Notes: generated by a model from the letters alone, not told the origin. A stretch of 64,000 nt of DNA from Pseudomonas sp. ACN8 (GCF_002303925.1 NZ_MRCS01000024.1:1-64000), one strand, 5' to 3'. Positions 1-9,140 are shown, numbered from the stretch's first letter. Made by a program: numbers and translations.

Positions 1-99
1 AAGAAAAGGTGTCGGCGGGTTGTTTCTGGATCACCGCCCAAGGCCATCAAGGCCAAGGACGGTGAAGATTTCAAAAACCCGGTTTCCAGTGGACCGTAA
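1..99 (+). CDS. Possible 3' end of a gene entering from the left edge (unidentified)
   Basis: Frame 1 is open from the first base to a TAA at 97-99 and would encode a short basic tail. The other two plus-strand frames also stay open for tens of bases, so the choice of frame is uncertain. A long inverted repeat starts inside this tail and could terminate it. I do not recognise the protein from about 32 residues. Confidence 0.2.
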   Translation, partial: KKRCRRVVSGSPPKAIKAKDGEDFKNPVSSGP

Positions 100-146
100 G
101 GCTGCTCCGCTTAAGTGAACAGCATTACGGCCGAAGCCGGGTTTTT
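73..146. terminator. Nested inverted repeat, probable bidirectional terminator
   Basis: The 10-base arms AAAAACCCGG (73-82) and CCGGGTTTTT (137-146) are exact inverse complements. A second pair, CCGTAA (94-99) and TTACGG (125-130), lies inside them. The outer arms give a T-run on both strands, as expected of a shared terminator between the plus-strand gene entering from the left and the minus-strand RIO kinase, which ends at 157. The 54-base span between the outer arms is longer than in a simple terminator. Confidence 0.5.
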
Positions 147-156
147 CTTTAACCGA

Positions 157-1050
157 TCACTGCATCCACGGTGGAGGCGGTTCTTCGGTCTTGCCCGGCG
201 GCGCATCGTCCGCCGCACGCACGGCTTGCTTGCGCTCTTCATCCAGGCGCGCGGCCTCGATCTCGCGCATGATTCCGCCCACGTCGGCCAGCTCTTCGGT
301 GTCGGCGAACTCGCCGGTCAGGACACTGGCCGGGTGCAAGGTGCCGGCCTCGTACAAGGCCCACATTTCCTTGGCGTACTTGGTCTTCTTCAACTCCGGC
401 GCAAACCGCCCGAAGTAGGACGCCATGTTGCCCACATCCCGCTCCAGCATGCTGAACGCGTGGTTGTTGCCCGCCGCGTCCACCGCCTGCGGCAGGTCGA
501 TGATGACCGGGCCGGTCGGCGTCAGCAGCACGTTGAACTCGGACAGGTCGCCGTGCACCAGACCGGTACACAGCATCAGCACGATCTGGGAAATCAGATA
601 CGCGTGATACTCGCGGGCCTGGTCCGGCTCCAGCACCACATCGTTCAGGCGCGGCGCGGCATCACCGTACTCGTCGGCCACCAGCTCCATGAGCAGCACG
701 CCTTCGAGGAAGTCGAACGGCTTGGGCACCCGCACACCGGCACTGGCCAGACGGAACAGCGCCGCCACCTCGGCGTTCTGCCAGGCGTCCTCGGTTTCCT
801 TGCGGCCAAACTTGGAGCCCTTGGCCATTGCACGGGCCTGACGGCTGTTGCGCACCTTGCGGCCTTCCTGGTATTCGGCCGCCTGACGGAAACTGCGTTT
901 ATTCGCCTCCTTGTAGACCTTCGCGCAACGCAACTCGTTGCCGCAGCGCACCACATAAACAGCTGCTTCTTTACCACTCATGAGTGGGCGCAGCACCTCG
1001 TCGACCAGACCGTCCTCGATCAGGGGTTCAATGCGTTTTGGAGTCTTCAT
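157..1050 (-). CDS. RIO1-family serine protein kinase
   Basis: A 297-residue RIO-type atypical kinase. Visible motifs are the nucleotide-binding segment near residues 25-45 (SGKEAAVYVV), the catalytic loop HGDLSEFN and the metal-binding segment IIDLPQAVD, where the usual DFPQ reads DLPQ. The C-terminal 40 residues are charged and proline-rich and probably disordered. RIO kinases phosphorylate serine or act as ATPase switches; the bacterial substrates are not settled. The next genes (thiolase, SDR) follow the order I recall around P. aeruginosa PA4780-PA4786. No strong ribosome-binding site is visible before the ATG at 1050, but the family motifs start only 20 residues in, so the start is likely right. 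Confidence 0.9.
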   Translation of the reverse strand: MKTPKRIEPLIEDGLVDEVLRPLMSGKEAAVYVVRCGNELRCAKVYKEANKRSFRQAAEYQEGRKVRNSRQARAMAKGSKFGRKETEDAWQNAEVAALFRLASAGVRVPKPFDFLEGVLLMELVADEYGDAAPRLNDVVLEPDQAREYHAYLISQIVLMLCTGLVHGDLSEFNVLLTPTGPVIIDLPQAVDAAGNNHAFSMLERDVGNMASYFGRFAPELKKTKYAKEMWALYEAGTLHPASVLTGEFADTEELADVGGIMREIEAARLDEERKQAVRAADDAPPGKTEEPPPPWMQ

Positions 1051-1496
1051 CAGCTTTTATTGTGGGTCCTTTATTACCAAACACGCGAAAGTCATTCGTT
1101 ATACGGCAATCCACTCACGGGGGGGAGGGGTTGCCGACTTATGAACATTGCAGATGCACAGAATGTACCGATTTCATCAGGTAAAACCGACGACCGTCAT
1201 GGTCGTTCCAGATCATAGCCGAGCCTGCGTCACTTGTTGTGCAGGGGCATTGAGGGCAATTGCGACAGAAGCTGACAACACAACTCTTAGCCTCCGTAGA
1301 ATTTTTCCCAACAGGCCTCAATTTCCTCCGACAACAGCCGAAGTCCTAAGGGACAAAGTGATTTGTCCGACAATCGCTGCCACAACAAAAGCGTTGCCGC
1401 ACTCAAGGACCCGGGTTGACCAAGAACGATTACGGCTGCCAATAAAACCGCGAGTCATCTGCACTGCGTGGGCCTACAAGAAAATCTGGAGCGCGG
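1051..1496. promoter_or_regulatory. Divergent intergenic region between RIO kinase and chemoreceptor
   Basis: A 446-bp gap between divergent genes with no convincing coding sequence. It holds a short perfect hairpin or operator-like palindrome at 1351-1368 (GGACAAA, loop GTGA, TTTGTCC). TCAAG (1403-1407) and GAACGATTA (1424-1432) weakly resemble a flagellar sigma-28 promoter, which would suit a chemoreceptor, but the match is poor. I see nothing else in it. Confidence 0.35.
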
Positions 1497-3443
1497 ATGA
1501 ACATCAAACAGAAGTTGACCTGGGCGTTTGCAATCATCGCCTGTCTGCCCGTGGTGCTGGTCGCCACCCTCGTTGTGCTGAACCTGCGCAGTGATGCCAG
1601 GGACGAATTCGTCGACAGCAGCGCCCGCGAGATTCGTCAGGTCAGCAATGCCATGCAATTGTTCTTTGACGGCATCAGCCAGAACGTCGATTACCTGGCC
1701 AAGCAGCCGCTGATCCGAAACTCCGACGACAGCCTCAAGACCTACATGGCCGCCAACGCCGAGAGCGTCCCCCAGGGCGAGGCGGACAAAAAAGTCTTCA
1801 CCTTGCTCCAGGACCTGGGCAACAGCCACCCGGCGTACGCCTATGCCATCCTCGGCACGGCAGCAGGCGGCTATGTGTCGTGGCCGGATGATCCAAAGCT
1901 GAATAACTATGACCCGCGCCAGCGCCCCTGGTACAAGACGGCCCAGGCCAAACCGGGCAAGCCGTTCCGCACCGAGGCCTATTACTGGGCCCAGGACGAC
2001 GCGACCTACGTCAGCACCGTGCGCACCATCGACAACAAGCTGGGTACCAACGGCGGCGTGGTCAGCATCGACGTGACGCTCAAGCAGCTCACCGAAATCG
2101 TCAAACAGATCAAGCTCGGTGAAACGGGCTACCTGATGCTGCTGGAAAACACCGGCATGGTCCTGGTGGATCCGAAACAACCGGAACACAACTTCAAACC
2201 GCTGAACAGCCTTGGCGACGGCTACGCGCAACTGGCCAAGGCCGGCAAGGGCCTGGTGGAAGTGGAGCTCAATGGCGAGCACTACATGGCCAATGTCTGG
2301 CCATCGGAGCAACTGGGCTGGACCTTCATCGGCCTGATCAAACAGGACGACGTGATGAGCTCCGCGACCCGGTTGACCTGGTTGATCGCCATCATCGCCG
2401 CCGTCCTGGCCGTCATCTTCGCTATCGTCGGCGCCAGTTTCGCCAGCCTCATCGTGCGCCCGATCCGCAGCGTGGCCAGTGGCCTGGAAGGCATCGCCCA
2501 GGGCGAAGGCGACCTGACCCAGAACCTGCAAATCCGTGGCAACGATGAAACCGCGCAACTGGCCAACTGGTTCAACCAGTTCCTGACCGCGATTCGCAAC
2601 CTGATCCAGAACATCGGCGGCGCGGCGGGCAAGATCCTCGCCACGTCCAAGAGTTCGACCCAGGTCTCCAGCGACATGGCCGAAGCCGCCGGACGCCAGC
2701 GTGAAGCGGTGGACATGGTCTCCACGGCGTTCCACGAAATGGTCGCCACCGCCAACGAAGTCGCGCGCTCTTGCAGCCAGGCGGCGGAGTCTGCCGACAG
2801 TGGCCAGCGCCAGGCGCGCGAAGGTCAGCAGCAGATCGATGCGGCGGTGAACAGCGTTGATCGCCTGAGCCAGGAAATCGAACAGTCGGCCCAGTCGATG
2901 CAACAACTCGAACGCGACAGCAACGACATTCAGTCGATTCTGGGGACCATCCGCTCGATCGCTGAACAGACCAACCTGCTGGCACTGAACGCCGCGATCG
3001 AAGCGGCCCGGGCCGGAGAACAGGGACGCGGCTTTGCCGTGGTGGCTGACGAAGTACGCGCCCTGGCCAAGCGCACGGCCGACTCCACGGCGGAAATCGA
3101 CGGCCTGCTGGGCAACCTGGCCAAACGCACCAGCCAGGTAACCCAACAGATGCACGCCAGCCTGGAAGTGTCCCAGCAATCGGTGACGCGCATCGGTGAG
3201 GCGCGCAGCAGCTTCGGGCAGATCCGCGAGTCGGTGGACGTGATCCGCGACATGAACACCCAGATCGCCACGGCGGCGGAACAACAGCATCAAGTGGCCG
3301 AAGACATCAACCGGCACATCAGCCAGATCCATGGCGATGCACAGTTGGTGGCGGAACTGGCCAACTCGGCGCGCCTGGATTCCCAGAGCCTGGCCGGGTT
3401 GTCCAATGAACTGGACGGGTTGGTGCGCAGGTTCCGTACCTGA
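1497..3443 (+). CDS. Methyl-accepting chemotaxis protein with periplasmic double-Cache sensor
   Basis: A 648-residue chemoreceptor. An N-terminal membrane helix (about residues 8-28) precedes a periplasmic Cache domain (about 35-285), which has the RPWY motif and a later SIDVT strand typical of dCache amine or amino-acid sensors. A second helix lies at about 293-317, followed by HAMP (318-370) and a cytoplasmic signalling coiled coil. The tip (about 490-520) has the highly conserved [18 protein letters not shown] core. A ribosome-binding site (CTGGAG) lies just upstream of the ATG. The receptor should regulate CheA in a chemotaxis array. The ligand is not decided: RPWY fits the amino-acid-type family, but the remaining contact residues do not match clearly. 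Confidence 0.93.
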   Translation: MNIKQKLTWAFAIIACLPVVLVATLVVLNLRSDARDEFVDSSAREIRQVSNAMQLFFDGISQNVDYLAKQPLIRNSDDSLKTYMAANAESVPQGEADKKVFTLLQDLGNSHPAYAYAILGTAAGGYVSWPDDPKLNNYDPRQRPWYKTAQAKPGKPFRTEAYYWAQDDATYVSTVRTIDNKLGTNGGVVSIDVTLKQLTEIVKQIKLGETGYLMLLENTGMVLVDPKQPEHNFKPLNSLGDGYAQLAKAGKGLVEVELNGEHYMANVWPSEQLGWTFIGLIKQDDVMSSATRLTWLIAIIAAVLAVIFAIVGASFASLIVRPIRSVASGLEGIAQGEGDLTQNLQIRGNDETAQLANWFNQFLTAIRNLIQNIGGAAGKILATSKSSTQVSSDMAEAAGRQREAVDMVSTAFHEMVATANEVARSCSQAAESADSGQRQAREGQQQIDAAVNSVDRLSQEIEQSAQSMQQLERDSNDIQSILGTIRSIAEQTNLLALNAAIEAARAGEQGRGFAVVADEVRALAKRTADSTAEIDGLLGNLAKRTSQVTQQMHASLEVSQQSVTRIGEARSSFGQIRESVDVIRDMNTQIATAAEQQHQVAEDINRHISQIHGDAQLVAELANSARLDSQSLAGLSNELDGLVRRFRT

Positions 3444-3466
3444 TTCGCAACCTCACCACTAAACCC

Positions 3467-3556
3467 TGTAGGAGCGAGCCTGCTCGCGATGAGGCCATCA
3501 GCTTCAACATCCATGTTGACTGATATGCCGCCATCGCGAGCAGGCTCGCTCCTACA
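3467..3556. repeat. REPIN (inverted pair of REP palindromes)
   Basis: Two REP cores face each other: TGTAGGAGCGAGCCTGCTCGC on the left and its inverse complement GCGAGCAGGCTCGCTCCTACA on the right, with a short spacer that is itself partly palindromic. This is the standard Pseudomonas REPIN layout. It lies between the convergent chemoreceptor and thiolase genes, where it may also act as a transcript-end hairpin. Confidence 0.9.
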
Positions 3557-3567
3557 GTCGTTTTTGC

Positions 3568-4845
3568 CTAGCGTTCGATGATGGCGGTCACACCCTGCCC
3601 GCCCGCCGCACAGATCGAAATCAGTCCCCGCCCCTTGCCCGCCGCATCCAGCAACTTCGCCAGGTTGGCGACGATGCGCCCGCCCGTAGCGGCAAACGGA
3701 TGCCCCGCCGCCAGTGAACTGCCCTTGACGTTGAGCCTGCTGCGCTCGATCGAGCCCAACGGCGCATCGAGCCCGAGACGGGTTTTGCAGTACTCGGGAT
3801 CTTCCCAGGCCTTCAAGGTGCACAGCACTTGCGCGGCGAAGGCTTCGTGGATTTCGTAGTAGTCGAAGTCCTGCAAGGTCAGGCCATTGCGCGCGAGCAA
3901 ACGCGGCACGGCGTAGACCGGCGCCATCAACAAGCCTTCGGCGCCATTGACGAAATCCACTGCCGCCGCCTCGCCGTCACGCCAGTAGGCCAGAATCGGT
4001 AACCCGCGTGCCTTGGCCCATTCTTCGCTGCCCAGCAGCACCAGTGATGCGCCATCGGTCAACGGCGTGGAGTTACCTGCGGTCAGAGTGCCCTTGGCGC
4101 TTTTCTCATAGGCGGGCTTGAGCGCGGCGAGCTTTTCCAGCGTGGAATCCGGGCGCAGGTTGTTGTCGCGGGTCAGGCCCAGGAATGGCGTCATCAGGTC
4201 GTTGTGCCAGCCCTCGGCGTAGGACGCAGCCAGTTTCTGATGGCTCTCAAACGCCAATTGATCCTGTGCTTCGCGAGGGATACTCCAGGTCTGGGCCATC
4301 AGCTCGCAATGCTGGCCCATGGACAACCCGGTACGCGGCTCGCCGTTGCGCGGAAATTCGGGGATCAGATGTTTGGGACGCAATTGCAGGAAGGTTTTCA
4401 GTTTGTCGCCGGTGGTTTTCGCGCGGTTGGCTTGCAGGAGGATTTTACGCAGGCCTTCGCTGACACTGATCGGCGCATCCGAGGTGGTGTCCACGCCACC
4501 GGCAATGCCGCAGTCGATCTGGCCGAGGGCAATTTTGTTCGCCACCAGCAACGCCGCTTCCAGCCCGGTCCCACACGCCTGCTGGATGTCATAGGCCGGA
4601 GTGGCGGGCGACAGACGCGAACCGAGTACACACTCGCGCGTGAGGTTCATGTCCCGCGACAACTTGAGCACGGCCCCGGCGACCACTTCTCCGATGCGCT
4701 GGCCATGCAGGTTGTAACGTTCGATCAGGCCCTCGAGGGCTGCGGTGAGCATCACCTGGTTACTGGCCGTGGCGTAGGGGCCGTTGGAGCGGGCGAAAGG
4801 AATCCGGTTACCGCCGATGATCGCGACGCGGCGCGGTTGGGTCAT
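3568..4845 (-). CDS. Acetyl-CoA C-acyltransferase (FadI-like thiolase)
   Basis: A 425-residue thiolase. The acyl-accepting cysteine is C91 in QQACGTGLEA. The other conserved active-site residues are H333 (EIHEAFAAQV), H382 (GHPFAATGG) and C412 (ICAAGGQG). Length and the divergent C-terminus fit the FadI/trifunctional-type branch more than FadA. It catalyses thiolytic cleavage or the reverse Claisen condensation of acyl-CoA. It is divergent from a long FabG and a MaoC hydratase; together the three enzymes cover the condensation, reduction and hydration chemistries of a fatty-acid or PHA-type cycle. Synteny suggests the P. aeruginosa PA4785 counterpart. Confidence 0.92.
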   Translation of the reverse strand: MTQPRRVAIIGGNRIPFARSNGPYATASNQVMLTAALEGLIERYNLHGQRIGEVVAGAVLKLSRDMNLTRECVLGSRLSPATPAYDIQQACGTGLEAALLVANKIALGQIDCGIAGGVDTTSDAPISVSEGLRKILLQANRAKTTGDKLKTFLQLRPKHLIPEFPRNGEPRTGLSMGQHCELMAQTWSIPREAQDQLAFESHQKLAASYAEGWHNDLMTPFLGLTRDNNLRPDSTLEKLAALKPAYEKSAKGTLTAGNSTPLTDGASLVLLGSEEWAKARGLPILAYWRDGEAAAVDFVNGAEGLLMAPVYAVPRLLARNGLTLQDFDYYEIHEAFAAQVLCTLKAWEDPEYCKTRLGLDAPLGSIERSRLNVKGSSLAAGHPFAATGGRIVANLAKLLDAAGKGRGLISICAAGGQGVTAIIER

Positions 4846-4885
4846 AAAGAACTCCTGACAAAAGACCTGATGTAAACACTAACGC

Positions 4886-4975
4886 TGTGGGAGCGAGCCT
4901 GCTCGCGAAGAGGTCAGCACATGCAACATCGATGTTGGCTGATACACCGCCATCGCGAGCAAGCTCGCTCCTACA
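4886..4975. repeat. REPIN in the thiolase-fabG divergent spacer
   Basis: An inverted pair of REP cores (TGTGGGAGCGAGCCTGCTCGC and GCGAGCAAGCTCGCTCCTACA) about 45 bp apart. It occupies much of the 222-bp spacer between two divergent genes, so their promoters must sit on either side of it, or one gene may lack its own strong promoter here. Confidence 0.9.
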
Positions 4976-5067
4976 ATGTAACCAAGCGTAGGCCTTATCT
5001 TGCGGATCGAACGACTGATCGCCATTCATGGTCCACACTTTGATCCCCAGCTTTCGGAGCGCGTTCC

Positions 5068-6420
5068 ATGTCTGACCGCTATATCGACTTCGCCAATTCG
5101 TCCATCGGCCATCGCCTGGTCGGCGCCCTGGGGTTGCCGGCGCCGAGCAGACTGGAGCGCTGGCAAGCGGGCCGGTTGCGACCTGTAGACGGCGCGCTGC
5201 TGATCGGCGGCGGGCCATTGGCCGAACACGTCAGCGCCTTCGCCAACCGCCTGACCGACGCGATCTACAGCTACGGCACCGAGCCTTCGATGGCCACGGC
5301 CTGGATTCCCGGCCATGGCCCGAAACTCAAGGCCGTGGTGTTCGACGCCAGTGACCTGCTGCACACCGATCAGCTCAAGCAACTGCGTGAGTTTTTCCAG
5401 CCGCTGATGAAAAACCTCGAACACTGTGCGCACCTGGTGATTCTCGGGCGTGATCCGCAAACCCTGCGCGACCCGTTCGCCGCCAGTGCCCAGCGTGCCC
5501 TGGAAGGTTTCAGCCGTTCCCTGGCCAAGGAGTTGCGCAGCGGTGGCACCCTGCAATTGATCTATGTCGGCGAAGGGGCCGAGGCACAACTGGAAGGCCC
5601 ACTGCGGTTTTTCCTCTCACCGAAAAGCGCCTTCGTGTCCGGCCAAGTCATTCGCTTGAATCCGTGCGCGACGCCAGTCACCGACTGGACACGCCCGCTC
5701 GCCGGGCGCAAGGCACTGGTCACCGGCGCAGCACGCGGTATCGGTGCCGCCATCGCCGAAACCCTGGCCCGTGATGGTGCCGACGTTACCCTGCTCGACG
5801 TGCCCTCGGCCAAAACCGATCTCGAAGCACTCGCCGCACGCCTTGGCGGGCGCAGCATCACTCTCGACATCTGCGCCGAAGACGCCGCCACGCCGTTGGT
5901 CGAACAATTGCCCGACGGCCTCGATATCGTGGTGCACAACGCCGGCATCACCCGGGATAAAACCCTGGCCAACATGACCCCGGAATTCTGGGACGCGGTG
6001 CTGGCGGTCAACCTCAACGCGCCGCAAGCGCTGACCAAAGCCCTGCTCGACAGCGGCACCCTGCACGACAACGGCCGGGTGATCCTGCTGGCGTCCATCA
6101 GCGGCATCGCCGGCAATCGCGGGCAAACCAATTACGCGGCGAGCAAGGCCGGGTTGATCGGTCTGGCACAAGCCTGGGCGCCACTGCTCCACGAGCGCGG
6201 CATCAGCATCAATGCCGTGGCGCCGGGCTTCATCGAAACACAGATGACCGCACACATTCCCTTCGGCCTGCGCGAAGCGGGACGGCGTATGAGTTCCCTC
6301 GGCCAGGGTGGCCTGCCGCAAGACGTCGCCGAGGCCGTGGCCTGGCTCGCGCAACCGGGCACCGGCGCGTTCACCGGGCAAGCGTTGCGTGTGTGCGGAC
6401 AAAGCGCTCTGGGAGCTTAA
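5068..6420 (+). CDS. High-molecular-weight 3-oxoacyl-ACP/CoA reductase (FabG4-like SDR)
   Basis: A 450-residue protein in two halves. Residues 1-205 form an N-terminal flavodoxin/Rossmann-like domain without a clear nucleotide motif. Residues about 210-445 are a classical SDR with TGAARGIG near 217-224, HNAGI, a serine in LLASISG and the catalytic Y356/K360 pair (YAASK). Ordinary FabG is about 245 residues, so this is the HMwFabG type known from mycobacterial FabG4, which reduces 3-oxoacyl-CoA. The following MaoC hydratase starts 2 bp after the stop, so the two are almost surely co-transcribed and act in sequence. The exact substrate chain length cannot be read from sequence. Confidence 0.9.
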   Translation: MSDRYIDFANSSIGHRLVGALGLPAPSRLERWQAGRLRPVDGALLIGGGPLAEHVSAFANRLTDAIYSYGTEPSMATAWIPGHGPKLKAVVFDASDLLHTDQLKQLREFFQPLMKNLEHCAHLVILGRDPQTLRDPFAASAQRALEGFSRSLAKELRSGGTLQLIYVGEGAEAQLEGPLRFFLSPKSAFVSGQVIRLNPCATPVTDWTRPLAGRKALVTGAARGIGAAIAETLARDGADVTLLDVPSAKTDLEALAARLGGRSITLDICAEDAATPLVEQLPDGLDIVVHNAGITRDKTLANMTPEFWDAVLAVNLNAPQALTKALLDSGTLHDNGRVILLASISGIAGNRGQTNYAASKAGLIGLAQAWAPLLHERGISINAVAPGFIETQMTAHIPFGLREAGRRMSSLGQGGLPQDVAEAVAWLAQPGTGAFTGQALRVCGQSALGA

Positions 6421-6422
6421 GG

Positions 6423-7277
6423 ATGATCACCGACTGGCACACACTCAACCGCGAACCCGGCCTGACGGGGTCGTACGCACGAGCGGCGACACGACGCAAA
6501 ATCACCGGCAGCCGCCTGCCCGACTCGGGTTTGCGTTGCTGGGTCGAAGTCGATCCCAAGCACCTGGCGGCTTATCGCAAGGTCTGTGGTTTCGCCGACA
6601 ACGGTTTGCTGCCACCGACCTACCCGCACATCCTCGGGTTTGCCTTGCAGATGCAGTTGCTCACAACCAGGGACTTCCCGTTCCCGCTGCTGGGCCTGAT
6701 TCACCTGAGCAACCGCATTCGAGTACTGCGCCCCATGGGCGGGGTGAGTCAGGTGCGCGTCAGCGTGCGAGTGCAGAACCTGCAACCCCACGCCAAAGGC
6801 GCGACGTTCGATCTGCTGACCAACCTCGACGATCAGTTGGGCCCGTTGTGGAAAGCAGAAAGCCGGATGCTCTGTCGCGGCGTCAAACTCAAGGGCGAAC
6901 CGCTTGAAGAGCCCCCGGTATCGAGCCTGGCCCTGAGCGAAATCGAACACTGGAAAGCGCCCTCGGACATCGGCCGGCAATACGCCAGGGTGTCGGGCGA
7001 CTACAACCCGATTCACCTGAGCGCGGCCAGCGCCAAACTCTTCGGCTTCCCGACCGCCATCGCTCACGGCCTGTGGAACAAGGCACGCACATTGGCTGCG
7101 CTGGCCGGACATCTTCCAGCGGCGAATGTCGAAATCGCCGTGCAGTTCAAGAAGCCGGTACGGTTGCCCAGTGAAGTGACGTTGCTGGCCAGCGAGCCGG
7201 GGCCGAACGGGGATTTTCAACTGATGGGTGCCGGGGAGCTGGAGCATATGATCGGGCATTGGCGGCCGATGGCCTGA
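6423..7277 (+). CDS. MaoC-family (R)-specific enoyl-CoA hydratase/dehydratase
   Basis: A 284-residue double-hotdog protein. The C-terminal half carries the hydratase signature with catalytic Asp and His (SGDYNPIHLSAA, about residues 191-202). The N-terminal half looks like a degenerate hotdog without that motif, as in other double-domain MaoC proteins. I chose the ATG at 6423, two bases after the fabG stop; an in-frame start 30 bp upstream would lie inside fabG. The enzyme should hydrate or dehydrate the product of the upstream reductase. A REP-derived tandem array follows the stop. Confidence 0.9.
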   Translation: MITDWHTLNREPGLTGSYARAATRRKITGSRLPDSGLRCWVEVDPKHLAAYRKVCGFADNGLLPPTYPHILGFALQMQLLTTRDFPFPLLGLIHLSNRIRVLRPMGGVSQVRVSVRVQNLQPHAKGATFDLLTNLDDQLGPLWKAESRMLCRGVKLKGEPLEEPPVSSLALSEIEHWKAPSDIGRQYARVSGDYNPIHLSAASAKLFGFPTAIAHGLWNKARTLAALAGHLPAANVEIAVQFKKPVRLPSEVTLLASEPGPNGDFQLMGAGELEHMIGHWRPMA

Positions 7278-7290
7278 CAAGGCTGATGTC

Positions 7291-7725
7291 TGTGGCGAGG
7301 GAGCTTGCTCCCGATGGCTGCATACATTCAGACAATCAGGCCGGCCGGTAGGCCGCCATCGCGAGCAAGCTCCCACAGGTACCGAGTACATCTGCAAGAA
7401 ATTGGTCGGTTGTCAGGCCGTCATCGCGAGCAGGCTCGCTCCCACAGGTACCGAGTACATCTGCAAGAAATTGGTCGGCTGTCAGGCCGTCATCGCGAGC
7501 AGGCTCGCTCCCACAGGTACTGAGTACATCTGCAAGATTTCGGTCGACTGGCAGGCCGCCTTCGCGAGCAGGCTCGCTCCTACAGGTACTGAGTACATCT
7601 GCAAGATTTCGGTCGACTGGCAGGCCGCCTTCGCGAGCAGGCTCGCTCCTACAGTTAGGCTGGGTACATTCGAAAAAAATGGGTCGGCTGTCAGGCCGCC
7701 TTCGCGAGCGAGCTCGCTCCCACAG
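7291..7725. repeat. REP-derived tandem array, 69-bp period
   Basis: The first part (7291-7378) is a REPIN variant. From about 7355 a unit repeats with a 69-bp period: a REP core (CGCGAGCAGGCTCGCTCC), then ACAGGTAC(C/T)GAGTACATCTG, then a CGGTCG-type spacer and CAGGCCG. About six units are visible; units 2-5 are nearly identical apart from CCCACA/CCTACA and AAATTGG/TTTCGG variants, and the last two degrade. As 69 is divisible by three, several reading frames stay open on both strands, but the resulting peptides are only translations of the repeat. It is not a CRISPR: the spacers are not unique. Confidence 0.92.
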
Positions 7726-7743
7726 AAGAGCAAAGGCAGAGCA

Positions 7744-8129
7744 GCGTACACCGCGCCGCTTCTCACCACTCATCAGGCCGAGCGTTAGCTCGCCTGCAGC
7801 TTTTGATCTTGATCCACCCGCCTATATCGGCAGGCTGAGCGGAGGTGTTCATCCGGGGATTGGCGCGCAGCGCCGTTCGACGCAGTCGAACTCATTGCAT
7901 GTAGGTCGTCGCGAAGCAGACCGGAGGGCAATGCCCCCGGATGAATACCGCAGCGAAGGAACCCCGAGCCTCAGCGAGGGGCCGTACGTAAGGGGCGAGA
8001 CTTTTTGGTTCCTTTTGTGTCGTTTGACAAAAGGGACTCGCCGTAAGGGCGAAACCATAAGCCGCCGTTACCGCAGAAACGGATATGTACTCAATCAACC
8101 CCAACATGGTCGGCCCAAAGGCCGCCAAG
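7744..8129. repeat. Long dispersed intergenic repeat, full-length copy
   Basis: About 385 bp between the tandem array and the stop codon of the receiver-protein gene. On the minus strand it reads from GGCCGACCATG through a segment containing CGAGTCCCTTTTGTC and CCGAACGCTCGG-like palindromes to GTGAGAAGCGG. A shortened copy occurs at 15199-15383 in the same orientation. I recall similar segments downstream of many genes in P. fluorescens-group genomes. It contains small open frames (for example 7849-8058, minus) with no recognisable protein, so I treat it as non-coding. Confidence 0.75.
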
Positions 8130-8543
8130 TCAACCTTTGACCAGATAAACCTGCGGCAGCGGAAACAGATTATTCAGCGTCTCCAACAACCGCACGTGAT
8201 AAATCGGCTTGCGAAAAAGATCCAGCACCTGCAAACGCAACAGGTCACTGACATCATCCATGCCCGCATGCCCCGACATCACAATCACCGGCAAATGCTC
8301 GCGCGATGTATGCTCGCGCAAGCGCTTGATCAACGACATGCCACTCTCCTCCGGCATGCGCAAATCAGTGATCACCAAAGCGATATCGGGATGCCGGGTC
8401 AGATGCTTCAACGCGAGCTTGACCGAAGTGGCCGTAAAACAATTGAACCCCTCACCCTCCAGCAACTCCGCCAACTCAAGCAATGCGTCCTCTTCGTCAT
8501 CCACCAGAAGAAGCTGTTGGCGTGGCCGTGCGAGAGCGTTCAT
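8130..8543 (-). CDS. Stand-alone response regulator receiver protein
   Basis: A 137-residue single receiver domain with no output domain. All key residues are present: acidic pair in LLLVDDEEDA, phospho-acceptor D60 in VITDLRMP, the switch Ser in VIVMSGHAG and the Lys in LFRKPIY. It lies just upstream of the flp pilin gene in the same direction as flp and probably belongs to the pilus locus. A stand-alone receiver could be a phosphate sink or act by protein contact, for example with the PprA kinase encoded 9 kb away (inference). The dispersed repeat directly abuts its stop codon. Confidence 0.88.
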   Translation of the reverse strand: MNALARPRQQLLLVDDEEDALLELAELLEGEGFNCFTATSVKLALKHLTRHPDIALVITDLRMPEESGMSLIKRLREHTSREHLPVIVMSGHAGMDDVSDLLRLQVLDLFRKPIYHVRLLETLNNLFPLPQVYLVKG

Positions 8544-8618
8544 GAGGTCACACCTGCAATGGACGAAGCGCTGACGTTAGAAACCCTGTGAAGCAACAAC
8601 AAACTGTCGACTTCCTTG

Positions 8619-8816
8619 TCACAGCGCCGCTTGAATCGTGGTGAACGTGGCCGAGATGGCGTTCTGGACACCCGTACTGAAACCGGCGAGCACCACCGCG
8701 ACCATGGCCGCAATGATCGCGTACTCAATACCGGACGCCCCTTCGGTATCCCTGGCCAGGCCCTTGTAAAAAGCGATTCCGGATTTGACCTTCTCAACAA
8801 GTTTGGAAAAAGACAT
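8619..8816 (-). CDS. flp: Flp/Fap pilin (type IVb prepilin)
   Basis: A 65-residue prepilin. A short basic leader ends at G26, and the processing site G|ASGIEY is followed by a hydrophobic helix (about residues 31-50). Glu at mature position 5 with the adjacent Tyr is the type IVb hallmark. I chose the ATG at 8816 because an AGGAG ribosome-binding site lies just before it; a longer in-frame start at 8909 would add an unrelated leader. The mature pilin should be released by FppA (16278-16748) and polymerised by TadA, TadB and TadC. It is divergent from rcpC. Confidence 0.95.
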   Translation of the reverse strand: MSFSKLVEKVKSGIAFYKGLARDTEGASGIEYAIIAAMVAVVLAGFSTGVQNAISATFTTIQAAL

Positions 8817-9140
8817 GGCATTTCTCCTGGACGACGACGGGTGTTGCACGGACGCAACATGATTCCCCAGTGCCAGCATCAGCATTGTCGGCATTCCCCG
8901 GCCCAACAACTGTAAATACGCATTAACACTAAAGTATTAACCGTTTCGTTGACGTCATAAAACAGGTCGTTTTATCGCAACTTTGCACTTACGTTAGATT
9001 TTTCCTCCCACAGTAATGGCATTTTGCTTTACCTGCGCTACCGTCAAATAGCGAAATAGTTCCATGTTCATAGCTGCCTGATTGCGAAGTTGTCTCGTTG
9101 GACTTGACGGGGTTTGCGCAGCAGGAAAGGGAGAGCCTTC
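8817..9140. promoter_or_regulatory. Divergent flp-rcpC control region
   Basis: A 324-bp AT-rich spacer between the flp and rcpC starts. It holds the promoters for both arms of the pilus locus. In P. aeruginosa PprB activates flp; a pprB-like gene lies in this locus, so its target is probably here. I see an imperfect pair CGCTA/TAGCG near 9040-9055 and A/T-rich stretches at 8935-9010, but cannot assign a defined binding site. Confidence 0.5.

Noticed and set aside
1455-3332. 625-residue open frame antisense to the chemoreceptor
   Set aside because: High-GC shadow frame; the plus-strand protein has complete Cache, HAMP and signalling domains, the antisense translation has no recognisable motif.
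7355-7725. CRISPR array
   Set aside because: Both the palindromic core and the spacers are repeated; a CRISPR needs unique spacers. No cas gene is near.
7336-7788. Small proteins in the REP array (128-145 residues, both strands)
   Set aside because: They are translations of a 69-bp repeat whose length is divisible by three; no start signal and no independent support.
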